Source: Acidobacteriota bacterium (GTDB lineage: Bacteria; Acidobacteriota; Terriglobia; Terriglobales; Acidobacteriaceae). From it: a stretch of 11,446 nt of DNA. Position 1 is the stretch's first letter. The number at the start of each line of letters is the position of its first letter. The notes beneath the pieces were generated by a model. That model searched no databases, was not told the origin of the DNA, and saw only the letters and a program-made list of their open reading frames with translations. Positions 1 to 7,467 of the stretch are shown here, in pieces. The position numbers were made by a program, and so were the translations under genes. The stretch spans positions 1 through 11,446 of the forward strand of contig JAJYAE010000133.1 in NCBI GenBank assembly GCA_021779695.1, read 5' to 3'.

Positions 1-759
1 GTACATCAGCGCAATCAGCGCGCCGGCGCCAAAGACTGCGCGCGGCAAGGTGCGGTGTGGGTTGTGCACCTCTTCGCTCATGGCGGAGACGAGTTCGAGG
101 CCTGTGAAGGCGAAGGCGATCTGCGACCAGAAGTTGACGGTGTCCCAGTTCCACGCGGGCAACATGTCGGCGAGTGTGAAGTGCGTTGCCGAGCCATGGC
201 GCAGCGCAAAGACGGCAGCAATGGCAGCAAGCATCATCAGCGGAACGTATGTGCCCACGCCGCCCGCATTTTGCAGCCACTTGCCGATGTTGAGGCCGAT
301 GATGTTGAGCAGTACGGCCACCAGCAGCATGGCAAGCGAAACCAGCAGAAGAAACGTACGGTCCTGCGAGAGAGCCACGCCGCGCCCGCCCACAACGTAG
401 GCGGCCATCGAGGCGCTGGCGAGCAGCAGGCCGGGAAAGTAAAAGACCGTGTAGATCCAGTAGGTCCAGCCGGCGACGAAACCGTGAAAGTCACCGAAGG
501 CCTCGCGCGACCAGACGTAGAGGCCACCCTCATGCGGAAAGCGCGAAGAGAGCTCGTTGATGACCAGCGCTCCGGGAACAAAAAAGAAGACGGCTGCCAA
601 AACCCAGAGGCTGATGGACGAAGTGCCGTTGTGACCCGCTGCAGCGATCCAGCGGGGCCCTAGCACGGCTGCGATGTTGAAGAGCAGCACATCCCAGAAG
701 CCCATCGTCTTGCGCAGCTCTTGCTTTGCGTCCGTGGGACTGCCGGCTGCAATCGTCAT
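1..759 (-). CDS. APC-superfamily amino-acid permease, C-terminus cut off by window edge
   Basis: Reading the minus strand from the ATG at 759 gives an uninterrupted 253-residue frame that runs off base 1. It is an inner-membrane amino-acid transporter of the APC superfamily. Hydrophobic segments lie at about residues 21-41, 50-70, 94-122, 135-158, 168-187 and 210-228, with the next starting near 241. Two family signatures are visible: FPHEGGLYVWSREAFG (74-89) and FAFTGLELVSAMSEEVHNP (216-234) followed by RTLPRAV. The segment-1 motif is LGPRWIAAAG (33-42) instead of the usual G-S/T-G-I type. A Shine-Dalgarno-like AAAGGG lies about 8 bases before the ATG; an ATG at 766 hits a stop after three codons. 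The gene diverges from the ABC-F gene. Substrate cannot be named. Family assignment is firm; roughly the last 200 residues should lie outside the window. Confidence 0.9.
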   Translation of the reverse strand, partial: MTIAAGSPTDAKQELRKTMGFWDVLLFNIAAVLGPRWIAAAGHNGTSSISLWVLAAVFFFVPGALVINELSSRFPHEGGLYVWSREAFGDFHGFVAGWTYWIYTVFYFPGLLLASASMAAYVVGGRGVALSQDRTFLLLVSLAMLLVAVLLNIIGLNIGKWLQNAGGVGTYVPLMMLAAIAAVFALRHGSATHFTLADMLPAWNWDTVNFWSQIAFAFTGLELVSAMSEEVHNPHRTLPRAVFGAGALIALMY

Positions 760-783
760 GGTGTCATCCCTTTGCGCGATTTC

Positions 784-793
784 TGACGCGTCA
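784..793. promoter_or_regulatory. Perfect 10-base palindrome TGACGCGTCA, candidate operator
   Basis: TGACGCGTCA is its own reverse complement. It lies in the permease/ABC-F divergent region, 25 bases before the permease ATG and just downstream of the predicted permease transcription start. That is a position where a bound repressor would block transcription. The symmetry is seen directly; the operator role is inference, because a 10-base palindrome can occur by chance in GC-rich DNA. Confidence 0.25.
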
Positions 794-804
794 CGCCGCT
801 GAAA

Positions 805-833
805 ATCATATCGGATGCGGGGGATGTCCGTAA
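805..833 (-). promoter_or_regulatory. Possible promoter for the permease gene
   Basis: On the minus strand, TATGAT (bases 810-805) matches five of six positions of the sigma-70 -10 box. A weak -35 candidate, TTACGG (833-828), lies 17 bases upstream. Transcription would start near base 798, giving a leader of about 40 bases before the permease ATG. The -35 match is poor, so this rests mainly on the -10 box and its position. No comparable promoter is visible for the divergent ABC-F gene. Confidence 0.3.
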
Positions 834-894
834 GTGCAGTGGGAGACGAGACGCGGCGCATCGTGGCAGAGATGTTCTGCGAAAATAGGAGAGC

Positions 895-2865
895 ATGCTT
901 TCTCTGCAAAACGCCGGCAAGCGCTTTGGTGCGCGTATCCTCTTTACGGAGGCCAACTGGCTCATCCGCAGCAACGAGAAGACCGCGCTCGTCGGCGCCA
1001 ATGGCACGGGCAAATCGACGCTGATGAAGGTGCTCGCCGGGCTGGAACCGCTGGACTACGGCACGCTGCAGTTGACCCGCGGCATGACCATCGGCTATCT
1101 GCCGCAGGAGGGCTTGCGGCTGGCGGGGCGCAGCATCTTTGAGGAGTGCCTGACGGTCTTTGACGAACTGCGCGGCATGCAGTCGGAGAGTGAGAGCCTG
1201 GCCGGGCAGCTGGCGGAACTGGACCATGCAAGCGCCGGGTACGAGGCCGCCGCCGAGCGCTACTCCATGCTGCAGGATCGCTTTCACGCGCTCGATGGCT
1301 ATGCGCTGGACGCACAGGTGGGCAGCGTGCTCACGGGGCTTGGCTTCGGCAAGGACGACTGGTCGCGCAAGACGGATGAGTTCAGCGGAGGATGGCAGAT
1401 GCGCATCGCGCTGGCCAAGCTGCTGCTCGCCAGGCCGAACCTGCTGCTGCTCGACGAGCCAACGAATCATCTGGATCTGGAAACGCGCAACTGGCTGGAG
1501 GATTATCTGAAGGGCTATCCCTTCGGCTACATCCTCATCTCGCATGACCGCTATTTTCTCGATGTCACGGTCGATCGCACGGTCGAAATCTGGAACAAGC
1601 GGCTCACCATCTATTCCGGCAACTACACAAGGTACCTGACGCAAAAGGAAGACCGCCGCGCGCAGCTTGAAGCGGCCTATCGCAATCAGCGCGAACAGAT
1701 TGAGCATCTTGAAGCCTTCATCAGCCGCTTTCGCTATCAGGCAACGAAGGCCAAACAGGTGCAGAGCCGCATCAAGGAACTCGAAAAGATTGAGCGCATC
1801 GAGATTCCCGAAGAAGAGCCGGTGATTCACTTCAAGTTTCCGCAGCCGCCGCCCTCGGGGCGCATGGTTGCTGAGGCAGAAGGGCTCTCGAAGAGCTACG
1901 GCGCAAAGCAGGTGCTCAACAACGTGCGCTTCTCCATCGAGCGCGGCGACCGCGTAGCGCTGGTGGGCGTGAATGGCGCAGGCAAGTCAACGCTCATCAA
2001 GCTGCTCACCGGCGTGGAGCAGCCCACGGCGGGAACCATCAAGCAGGGCCATAACGTGGTGAGCGAGTATTTTGCACAGGACCAGTACAAGGTGCTGGAT
2101 GCTGAGGCGCGCATGCTCGACGACATCAGCCGTGCGGCGCTCAAGGTGCCGGAGAGCGAGTTGCGCTCGCTGCTTGGCTGCTTTCTGTTTTCGGGCGACG
2201 ATGTCTTCAAAAAACTCGGCGTGCTGTCGGGCGGCGAGCGCAATCGCTTTGCGCTGGCGCGGATTCTGGTGTCGCCGTCGAACTTCCTGCTGCTGGATGA
2301 GCCGACGAATCACCTCGACATGCGCGCGAAAGATGTGCTGCTCGACGCGCTCGCGGCCTTCAGTGGCACCGTGATCTTTGTTTCGCACGACCGCTACTTC
2401 ATTGACCGGCTGGCCACGCGCGTGCTGGAGGTGGAGAACGGCGGCGTCACGATGCACGAGGGCAACTACGAGGACTATCTGCGCAAAAAGGAATCGCTTG
2501 CGCTGGGAGCGGCTGCGGCCGCATCGGCTCCGCCCCGGAGTGAAGCGCAGGAACCCGCGCAAGCTGTCCAGCATGCGAGACCATCGGGCGCGACGATCGT
2601 GATGGAGGGCGGGCCAGAGGACGCGGCCAGGAAGCGTCGGCTGAATCCCATTAAGCAGAAGCAGATGGAGGACCGTTGCGCCTTCCTCGAAGAGGAGGTG
2701 CCGCGCGTGGAGGCGGCGCTTGCGCATACGGAAGCGCAACTTGGCGTGTTTGTTTCCGCCGCGGAGACGGAGCGGCTGACCAGGCTGGCCGAGGAACTGC
2801 GCGCGCAAGCCGCGTCGCTGACGGCGGAGTGGGAAGAGCTGATGCTGCAGTTGGAGAGCGCGTAA
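895..2865 (+). CDS. ABC-F family ATPase with two ATP-binding domains and C-terminal coiled coil (YheS/YdiF/Uup-like)
   Basis: This 656-residue protein has two ABC ATPase domains in one chain and no membrane segments, which marks it as a cytoplasmic ABC-F protein that acts on ribosomes and not as a transporter subunit. Domain 1 has Walker A GANGTGKST (34-42), signature FSGGW (163-167) and Walker B LLLLDEPTNHLD with catalytic E188. The charged helical inter-domain linker spans about 245-310. Domain 2 has Walker A GVNGAGKST (358-366), signature LSGGERN (444-450) and catalytic E469. An Ala/Pro-rich spacer (about 535-575) leads to a coiled-coil tail (about 583-655), as in Uup-type members. Signature and Q-loop details (GYLPQE, EYFAQDQ) look most like YheS/YdiF. 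AGGAG at 887-891 supports the start, although spacing is only three bases. Resistance-type activity cannot be judged from sequence. ppc follows after 33 bases. Confidence 0.95.
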   Translation: MLSLQNAGKRFGARILFTEANWLIRSNEKTALVGANGTGKSTLMKVLAGLEPLDYGTLQLTRGMTIGYLPQEGLRLAGRSIFEECLTVFDELRGMQSESESLAGQLAELDHASAGYEAAAERYSMLQDRFHALDGYALDAQVGSVLTGLGFGKDDWSRKTDEFSGGWQMRIALAKLLLARPNLLLLDEPTNHLDLETRNWLEDYLKGYPFGYILISHDRYFLDVTVDRTVEIWNKRLTIYSGNYTRYLTQKEDRRAQLEAAYRNQREQIEHLEAFISRFRYQATKAKQVQSRIKELEKIERIEIPEEEPVIHFKFPQPPPSGRMVAEAEGLSKSYGAKQVLNNVRFSIERGDRVALVGVNGAGKSTLIKLLTGVEQPTAGTIKQGHNVVSEYFAQDQYKVLDAEARMLDDISRAALKVPESELRSLLGCFLFSGDDVFKKLGVLSGGERNRFALARILVSPSNFLLLDEPTNHLDMRAKDVLLDALAAFSGTVIFVSHDRYFIDRLATRVLEVENGGVTMHEGNYEDYLRKKESLALGAAAAASAPPRSEAQEPAQAVQHARPSGATIVMEGGPEDAARKRRLNPIKQKQMEDRCAFLEEEVPRVEAALAHTEAQLGVFVSAAETERLTRLAEELRAQAASLTAEWEELMLQLESA

Positions 2866-2898
2866 GGCTACGTCCTGAGACAGGCATCACAGTGCATC

Positions 2899-5754
2899 GT
2901 GCATAATCAAAAGAAGATGGCCCTTTTATGGAATCCCGAGAGCTGGTCGCAGCGGCTGGCTGAACTGGAGGCGCGGTCCGGCGAGCTGAAAGAGGCTCCC
3001 CTGCGCCGTGATGTGCGTTCGCTGGGAACGCTGCTGGGCGCGGTGCTGCGCGAGCAGGCAGGCGACGAGTTCTACCAGCAGGTTGAGGCGCTGCGGCAGG
3101 GCACCATTCGCCGGCGCGACGCCGAGGCGCGCGGCCGCGCGGAGGAGGCTGCGCAGCATGGCGTCAGGGCGCTGGATCTGATTCACTCGCTGCCGGTGGA
3201 CCGTGCGGTTTTGCTCACGCGCGCGTTTGCGTTCTACTTCGAGCTCATCAACCTGGCTGAGACCAACCACCGCAAGCGCCGTCGCATTGCGCTGCAACTG
3301 AGCGGCGAAGCTGGCCGCCAGCGCGGTTCGCTGGCCGGCACACTGGCGGAGATGCGGCGCGTCGGCATCAGCGCCGACGAGGCGATGGCCTGGCTGCGGC
3401 GCGTGCTCATCGTGCCGGTCTTCACGGCGCATCCCACTGAGGTGGCGCGGCGCTCGGTGATGTCGAAGCGCCGCCGCATCGGCGAATTTCTCACCACGCT
3501 TGATCGCATTCCGATGCCCGAGCAGGATCTGGCGCAACTGGAAGAGCTGGTGCTGGCGGAGATCACGAGCCTGTGGCAGACGGATGAGGTACGTTCGCGG
3601 CGGCCCTCTGTGTACGACGAGATCAAGATGGGGCTGGACTACTACGACGTCTCAATCTTTGCCACGCTGCCTGCGCTGTATCGCGAAATTGCCGAGGCCC
3701 TGCGAGCCACCTATGGCCTGGAACTGGAGCCGCATGAGCTGCCGCAGGTGCTGCGCTTCGGCTCGTGGATTGGCGGCGACCGCGACGGCAATCCTTTTGT
3801 CACGCCCGAAGTCACGCGCGACGCCATTCAACTGGCGCGCGGCCACCTGCTGCTCTACTACCAGCGGCGTCTCAACGCCATCATGGACCTGCTGACCACG
3901 AGCGCGCAGCAGAAGCCGGTCAGTCCCGAGCTGATGAAGAAGCTGGACGCGTACATTCAGCAGGTGCACACGCCGGAGGCGCAGGTCTTTGGTGCGCAAT
4001 ATGAATTCGAGTACTATCGCCGCTTCGTCATCTGCCTCAAGGCGCGGGTGCAGCGCACGCTGGAGCGGCCTGCGCCGGTACCGGGTCCGCTGCCCGTGAT
4101 GGCCTACACACTGGCCCAGGGCCAGGACAAGCTGACGCAGGCGCTGCCGCCTTACGCTTCCGTCGCGGAGTTCGTGGAGGACCTGGAGACGCTGCGTGTC
4201 TCGCTGGCGTCGAATGGCGGCATCCGCATTGCGCGCACCTTGATTGATCCGCTGATTTTGCAGGTCCGTGCCTTTGGCCTCCATTTGCACACTCTGGATA
4301 TTCGCCAGCATGCGCGCGTGCACGCCACGGCTCTGAAAGAAGCCGCTGCCGACACCATTGGGCCAGAGCTCTCCGGCGCACTGTCCGCGGAGACCGCATC
4401 CGTGCTGGAGACCGTCCGCGTGGTGGCCGAAATCAAGAACGGTTGCGCACCTGAGACGATTCGCCACTACGTCATCTCCGGCGCCGCTACGGTGGAAGAC
4501 GTCCTGACCGTGGTGCGGCTGGCGCGGCTGGGTGGTGTGCGTGTGGAAGGTTCCGGGCGCGATCCGGGTCTGATGCCGGTGCCGCTTTTCGAGTCGATTG
4601 AAGATCTGCGCAACGCCCCCGCTGTGTGCCGCGAGTTGTGGTCGCGGCCCGATTATCGCAAGCTGCTGGAGAGCTGGGACAACTGGCAGGAAGTAATGCT
4701 GGGTTACTCCGACTCGAACAAAGACGGCGGCATGCTGACCAGCACGTGGGAGATCTTCCGTGCGCATCGCGATCTGCACGTGGTGGCGCGCGAGTGTGGC
4801 GTGAAGCTGCGGCTCTTCCACGGACGCGGCGGCACGGTGGGCCGAGGCGGCGGACCGACGCACCGCGCCATCTTCGCGCAGCCTATGGATTCATATGAGG
4901 GCCAATTGCGTATCACCGAGCAGGGCGAGGTGCTCAACTTCAAGTACGCCGACGAGGTGCTGGCGGAGCGCAATCTGGAGTTGATGATCGCAGCCTCGCT
5001 GGACGCACTGGCGCGGCCCAACGCGCGCGACCCGCAGGGGCATTTCACGGGCGTGCTGAAGCCGGAGTGGGAAGAAACACTCAACGAGCTCTCCACGCTC
5101 TCGTTTGGCTTCTATCGCAAGCACGTGCTCGAGAATCCGTCGGTGGTCACTTACTTCGAGCAGTCAACGCCGGTGGGCGAGCTTGAGAATGCCAAGATCG
5201 GCTCGCGGCCGGCGCGCCGCAAGGCATCGCCCAACATCGCCGACCTGCGCGCCATTCCCTGGGTCTTTGGATGGACGCAGTCACGGCTTCTGGTTCCGGC
5301 GTGGTTTGGCGTGGGTTTTGCGCTCACCGAGCACATGGCGCGCAAGGGCTCGCTGGAGCTGCTGAAGACGATGGCGCGTGAGTTCCCACTCTTCATTGAC
5401 CTGGTGCGCAACGTGGAGATGGCGCTCGGCAAGGTAGACCTGGCCACGGCGCGGTTGTACTCGTCGCTGGTGGAAGAGGATGCACTACGTGCGCGCGTCT
5501 ACACCATGTTCGAAGAGGAGTTTCACCGTTCGGTCAATGCGGTACTGGCAGTTACGGGACAGGCGGCTCTGCTCGAAAAGAACCAGGTGTTGGCGCGGTC
5601 CATCAAGCTGCGCAATCCTTATGTCGATCCGATGCACCTGATTCAGGTGGATATGCTGCGCCGCAAGCGCGCCGGTGAAAACACGCCGGAGGTGAACCGC
5701 GCCATTGCGGCCACGATCAGCGGCATCTCCGCGGGGTTGAGAAACACAGGCTGA
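2899..5754 (+). CDS. ppc: Phosphoenolpyruvate carboxylase
   Basis: Converts phosphoenolpyruvate and bicarbonate to oxaloacetate and phosphate, refilling the TCA cycle; a cytoplasmic, normally tetrameric enzyme. The 951-residue length is in the upper part of the family range (E. coli about 883). Visible motifs are VFTAHPTE with catalytic H178 (E. coli H138), GSWIGGDRDGNP (288-299), YSDSNKDGG with K608 (E. coli K546), and FHGRGGTVGRGGGP with H641, R643 and R649 (E. coli H579, R581, R587). The protein ends in RNTG, the conserved C-terminus whose Asn belongs to the aspartate inhibitor site in E. coli, so feedback inhibition by aspartate is plausible. The start is uncertain: GTG at 2899 and ATG at 2917 (MALLWNP) are in frame and neither has a well-spaced ribosome site. 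All key catalytic residues are present. The gene lies between ABC-F and a Tat-exported protein. Confidence 0.97.
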   Translation: MHNQKKMALLWNPESWSQRLAELEARSGELKEAPLRRDVRSLGTLLGAVLREQAGDEFYQQVEALRQGTIRRRDAEARGRAEEAAQHGVRALDLIHSLPVDRAVLLTRAFAFYFELINLAETNHRKRRRIALQLSGEAGRQRGSLAGTLAEMRRVGISADEAMAWLRRVLIVPVFTAHPTEVARRSVMSKRRRIGEFLTTLDRIPMPEQDLAQLEELVLAEITSLWQTDEVRSRRPSVYDEIKMGLDYYDVSIFATLPALYREIAEALRATYGLELEPHELPQVLRFGSWIGGDRDGNPFVTPEVTRDAIQLARGHLLLYYQRRLNAIMDLLTTSAQQKPVSPELMKKLDAYIQQVHTPEAQVFGAQYEFEYYRRFVICLKARVQRTLERPAPVPGPLPVMAYTLAQGQDKLTQALPPYASVAEFVEDLETLRVSLASNGGIRIARTLIDPLILQVRAFGLHLHTLDIRQHARVHATALKEAAADTIGPELSGALSAETASVLETVRVVAEIKNGCAPETIRHYVISGAATVEDVLTVVRLARLGGVRVEGSGRDPGLMPVPLFESIEDLRNAPAVCRELWSRPDYRKLLESWDNWQEVMLGYSDSNKDGGMLTSTWEIFRAHRDLHVVARECGVKLRLFHGRGGTVGRGGGPTHRAIFAQPMDSYEGQLRITEQGEVLNFKYADEVLAERNLELMIAASLDALARPNARDPQGHFTGVLKPEWEETLNELSTLSFGFYRKHVLENPSVVTYFEQSTPVGELENAKIGSRPARRKASPNIADLRAIPWVFGWTQSRLLVPAWFGVGFALTEHMARKGSLELLKTMAREFPLFIDLVRNVEMALGKVDLATARLYSSLVEEDALRARVYTMFEEEFHRSVNAVLAVTGQAALLEKNQVLARSIKLRNPYVDPMHLIQVDMLRRKRAGENTPEVNRAIAATISGISAGLRNTG

Positions 5755-5769
5755 TGAGGCGGCCTGTCC

Positions 5770-7158
5770 ATGAGCAAAGGAAACAGTCCAGGGCAACAGA
5801 CTGCTGAATGGTCGCGGCGCGAGTTTTTGCGCGCTGCAGCCGGGACAGCAACATCCCTCGCGCTCGCAGGTCCTGCTCCCGCATGGGGCAATGCCGTTCT
5901 CCCGTTGCGCGGGCGCTTCCTGACCCATATCTCTGTCGTCCGCGTGAATCAGATTGAGGTCACCCCGACCCGCTCCATCGGCCAGGATGAATCAGCGGAC
6001 AACCGGCCCGACGCGATTCGCGCGCGGCGCGAGGCCTTTGCCCGCGGCTGTCCGGACGGAAAGATGACCTGGGCCATCAGTTGGCTGGCGCTGCACGATA
6101 CGCGCAAGGAATACCAGGAAGCGCGCAAGCTGCTGGCCAGCTATCACGATCGCTACGGAGATGAGGTGACCTTCATTCCCGGCGGCTACTTTGCGCCGAT
6201 GTACGACACCCGGGAGAACAATCGCCAGACGATTCACACGGCGCTGGGCATGGTCTCCGAGATGGTGGGTGGGGGCTATCGCCCGCAATGCCTCATTGCC
6301 GGATTCATGGATGCCGAAAACCAGCGGCTGCTTGCGCAGGATGAAGGCATCCACGTTTGCCAGGGCCAGATCTGGAGCCAGCACGGCATTGACAATGGCG
6401 ATGGCGACGGCGGCATCTGTTATCCCTACTACCCGAGCCGCGAGCACTATCTGAAGCCTGCGCAGGGACGGGCCGACATCATCGACTGCGTCTGCCTGGA
6501 CGGGTGGACCTGTGACTTTCTGGCGGCGCGGCGCAACGGCTTTGAGGGCGGATTCAACAGCCGGATGGGTGTCGGCCCGATTGAGACAGTCCAGGATCTT
6601 GGCGTGTCGGCCGGCCGCAAGGAAATGCTCGACACCACAGCCATCCATTTCGACGGCGGCTATGCGCTGAATGGCTTTGGCTGGGTCACGGCGATCTGGG
6701 AGATCTCGGTCGGCCACGATGAGGACCTGACCTACTGGCTGCAGGCTGTGCGCGACCGCTGGCCTGACACGCAGGTGACAACGGAAGGCGCGTTTGGCAT
6801 GGAGTGGCGCCGTCACAATCCCGACAACGCAAGGCTCAACTACCGCTTTGACGAAAAAGGCACCGGTGCGCCTGGTTCAGAGAAGAATCTTGAAATCGAG
6901 TGGTTCATGAATGAGGAGTTCCGCCTGGCCCTCCTGCGAAACTGGGAAACGCCCTCGCCGTGGATGGCAATCGACTTCACGCGCTATGATCTGCCAGCCG
7001 CGGAACCCCGAAAGCTGCAGCGAGAATGGAGCCTGATGAATGTGTTGAATCAAAAGGGTCTGCGCCCGCAGGACAAGCCGGTCCGCCTGAGCCAGCTGAG
7101 CGAGGCAGACCTGAGGCTGATCTTTGCGCGCTATCCGGAGCTGAGGAATCAGGCGTAA
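5770..7158 (+). CDS. Tat-exported protein of unknown function, possibly DUF3863-like
   Basis: A 462-residue protein with an N-terminal twin-arginine signal: SRREFL at residues 15-20, a hydrophobic Ala-rich stretch (22-33) and a likely cleavage near residues 38-40. It should therefore be folded in the cytoplasm with any cofactor and exported. The remainder has alternating strand- and helix-like segments, with conserved-looking aromatic and acidic patches at WAISWLALHD (101-110), FIPGGYFAPMYD (135-146) and a dense block at 198-232 containing GQIWSQ, DNGDGDGG and CYPYYPSREH. I recall this last block from DUF3863 proteins, which resemble the glycoside hydrolase/deacetylase barrel superfamily; that assignment is from memory and moderate. 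N209, D211, D213, G214 and I216 mimic the start of an EF-hand loop. GAGG about 10 bases upstream supports the ATG. It lies 15 bases after ppc, so co-transcription is likely. No biochemical function can be assigned. Confidence 0.85.
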   Translation: MSKGNSPGQQTAEWSRREFLRAAAGTATSLALAGPAPAWGNAVLPLRGRFLTHISVVRVNQIEVTPTRSIGQDESADNRPDAIRARREAFARGCPDGKMTWAISWLALHDTRKEYQEARKLLASYHDRYGDEVTFIPGGYFAPMYDTRENNRQTIHTALGMVSEMVGGGYRPQCLIAGFMDAENQRLLAQDEGIHVCQGQIWSQHGIDNGDGDGGICYPYYPSREHYLKPAQGRADIIDCVCLDGWTCDFLAARRNGFEGGFNSRMGVGPIETVQDLGVSAGRKEMLDTTAIHFDGGYALNGFGWVTAIWEISVGHDEDLTYWLQAVRDRWPDTQVTTEGAFGMEWRRHNPDNARLNYRFDEKGTGAPGSEKNLEIEWFMNEEFRLALLRNWETPSPWMAIDFTRYDLPAAEPRKLQREWSLMNVLNQKGLRPQDKPVRLSQLSEADLRLIFARYPELRNQA

Positions 7159-7199
7159 GGCGGCTCGCGTTCAGGCCGCTGCGCTCGCCGCAGATACAA

Positions 7200-7227
7200 C
7201 AAGGGCCGGGATTGCTCCCAGCCCTTG
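7200..7227 (+). terminator. Hairpin terminator between convergent genes
   Basis: CAAGGGCCGGGA (7200-7211) and TCCCAGCCCTTG (7216-7227) pair as a 12-base stem with one C/A mismatch and a TTGC loop. On the plus strand it is followed by CCTGTTTCT, a weak T-rich run. On the minus strand it is followed by TTGTATCT. It lies 42 bases past the Tat-protein stop and 40 bases past the cold-shock gene stop, so it could end transcription from both sides. The stem is strong; the U tract is imperfect in both directions. Confidence 0.6.
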
Positions 7228-7236
7228 CCTGTTTCT

Positions 7237-7258
7237 GCTAGATTCTGCCGAATCTGGC
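7237..7258 (-). terminator. Second hairpin, downstream of the cold-shock gene
   Basis: GCTAGATTC (7237-7245) pairs with GAATCTGGC (7250-7258) around a TGCC loop, a 9-base stem with one G-T pair. It begins only 9 bases after the cold-shock stop codon when read on the minus strand. No U tract follows on either strand, so alone it is more likely a 3' end-protecting hairpin than an intrinsic terminator; the stronger hairpin at 7200-7227 lies just beyond. Confidence 0.4.
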
Positions 7259-7266
7259 CTGTTCGC

Positions 7267-7467
7267 TTACAGAGGCTGAACGTCAGCTGCCTGCCAGCCC
7301 TTGGGCCCCTTCACCACGTTGAACTGCACGGCTTGACCTTCCTGCAGGCTCTTGAAACCACTCGAGTTGATTGCAGAGTAGTGCACGAACACGTCTTCGC
7401 CGTTCTGGCGCGAGATAAAGCCGAAGCCCTTCGCGTCATTGAACCACTTCACAGTACCTTGTTCCAT
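7267..7467 (-). CDS. Cold-shock protein, CspA family (single cold-shock domain)
   Basis: A 66-residue OB-fold protein that binds single-stranded RNA and DNA and typically melts RNA structure in the cytoplasm. The cold-shock domain fills the whole protein: GTVKWFND at the N-terminus, RNP1 KGFGFIS (13-19) and RNP2 VFVHYS (26-31), ending near [11 protein letters not shown] and ADVQPL. The length fits the family (65-70 residues). The ATG at 7467 was chosen because the protein then begins MEQGTVKWF as family members do; AGGA lies about 12 bases upstream. The frame stays open to an ATG at 7518, but the 17 extra residues match nothing in the family. It is monocistronic, convergent with the Tat-protein gene and divergent from the decarboxylase operon. 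Whether it is cold-induced or constitutive cannot be told. Confidence 0.95.
   Translation of the reverse strand: MEQGTVKWFNDAKGFGFISRQNGEDVFVHYSAINSSGFKSLQEGQAVQFNVVKGPKGWQAADVQPL

Noticed and set aside
55..663. 202-codon plus-strand frame at the left end
   Set aside because: It is antisense to the clearly recognisable APC permease reading the other way.
1987..2808. 273-codon minus-strand frame inside the ABC-F gene
   Set aside because: Antisense to the second ATPase domain, whose motifs are intact; no recognisable domain or ribosome site.
895..2865. ABC-F gene as an antibiotic-resistance determinant or transporter
   Set aside because: No membrane partner is adjacent, and the signature and tail resemble housekeeping YheS/Uup-type members; sequence alone does not support resistance.
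3652..4863. 403-codon open frame on the minus strand inside ppc
   Set aside because: It lies wholly antisense to a gene with all PEP carboxylase motifs. Its composition is Arg/His/Gln-rich without domains, as expected for the complement of GC-rich coding DNA.
6386..6415. GGCGAY-type short repeat
   Set aside because: It is simply the codons for the Gly/Asp-rich stretch of the exported protein, too short to be a functional DNA repeat.
5992..6816. 274-codon minus-strand frame inside the Tat-protein gene
   Set aside because: Antisense shadow; the plus-strand frame has the Tat signal, a ribosome site and a terminator.
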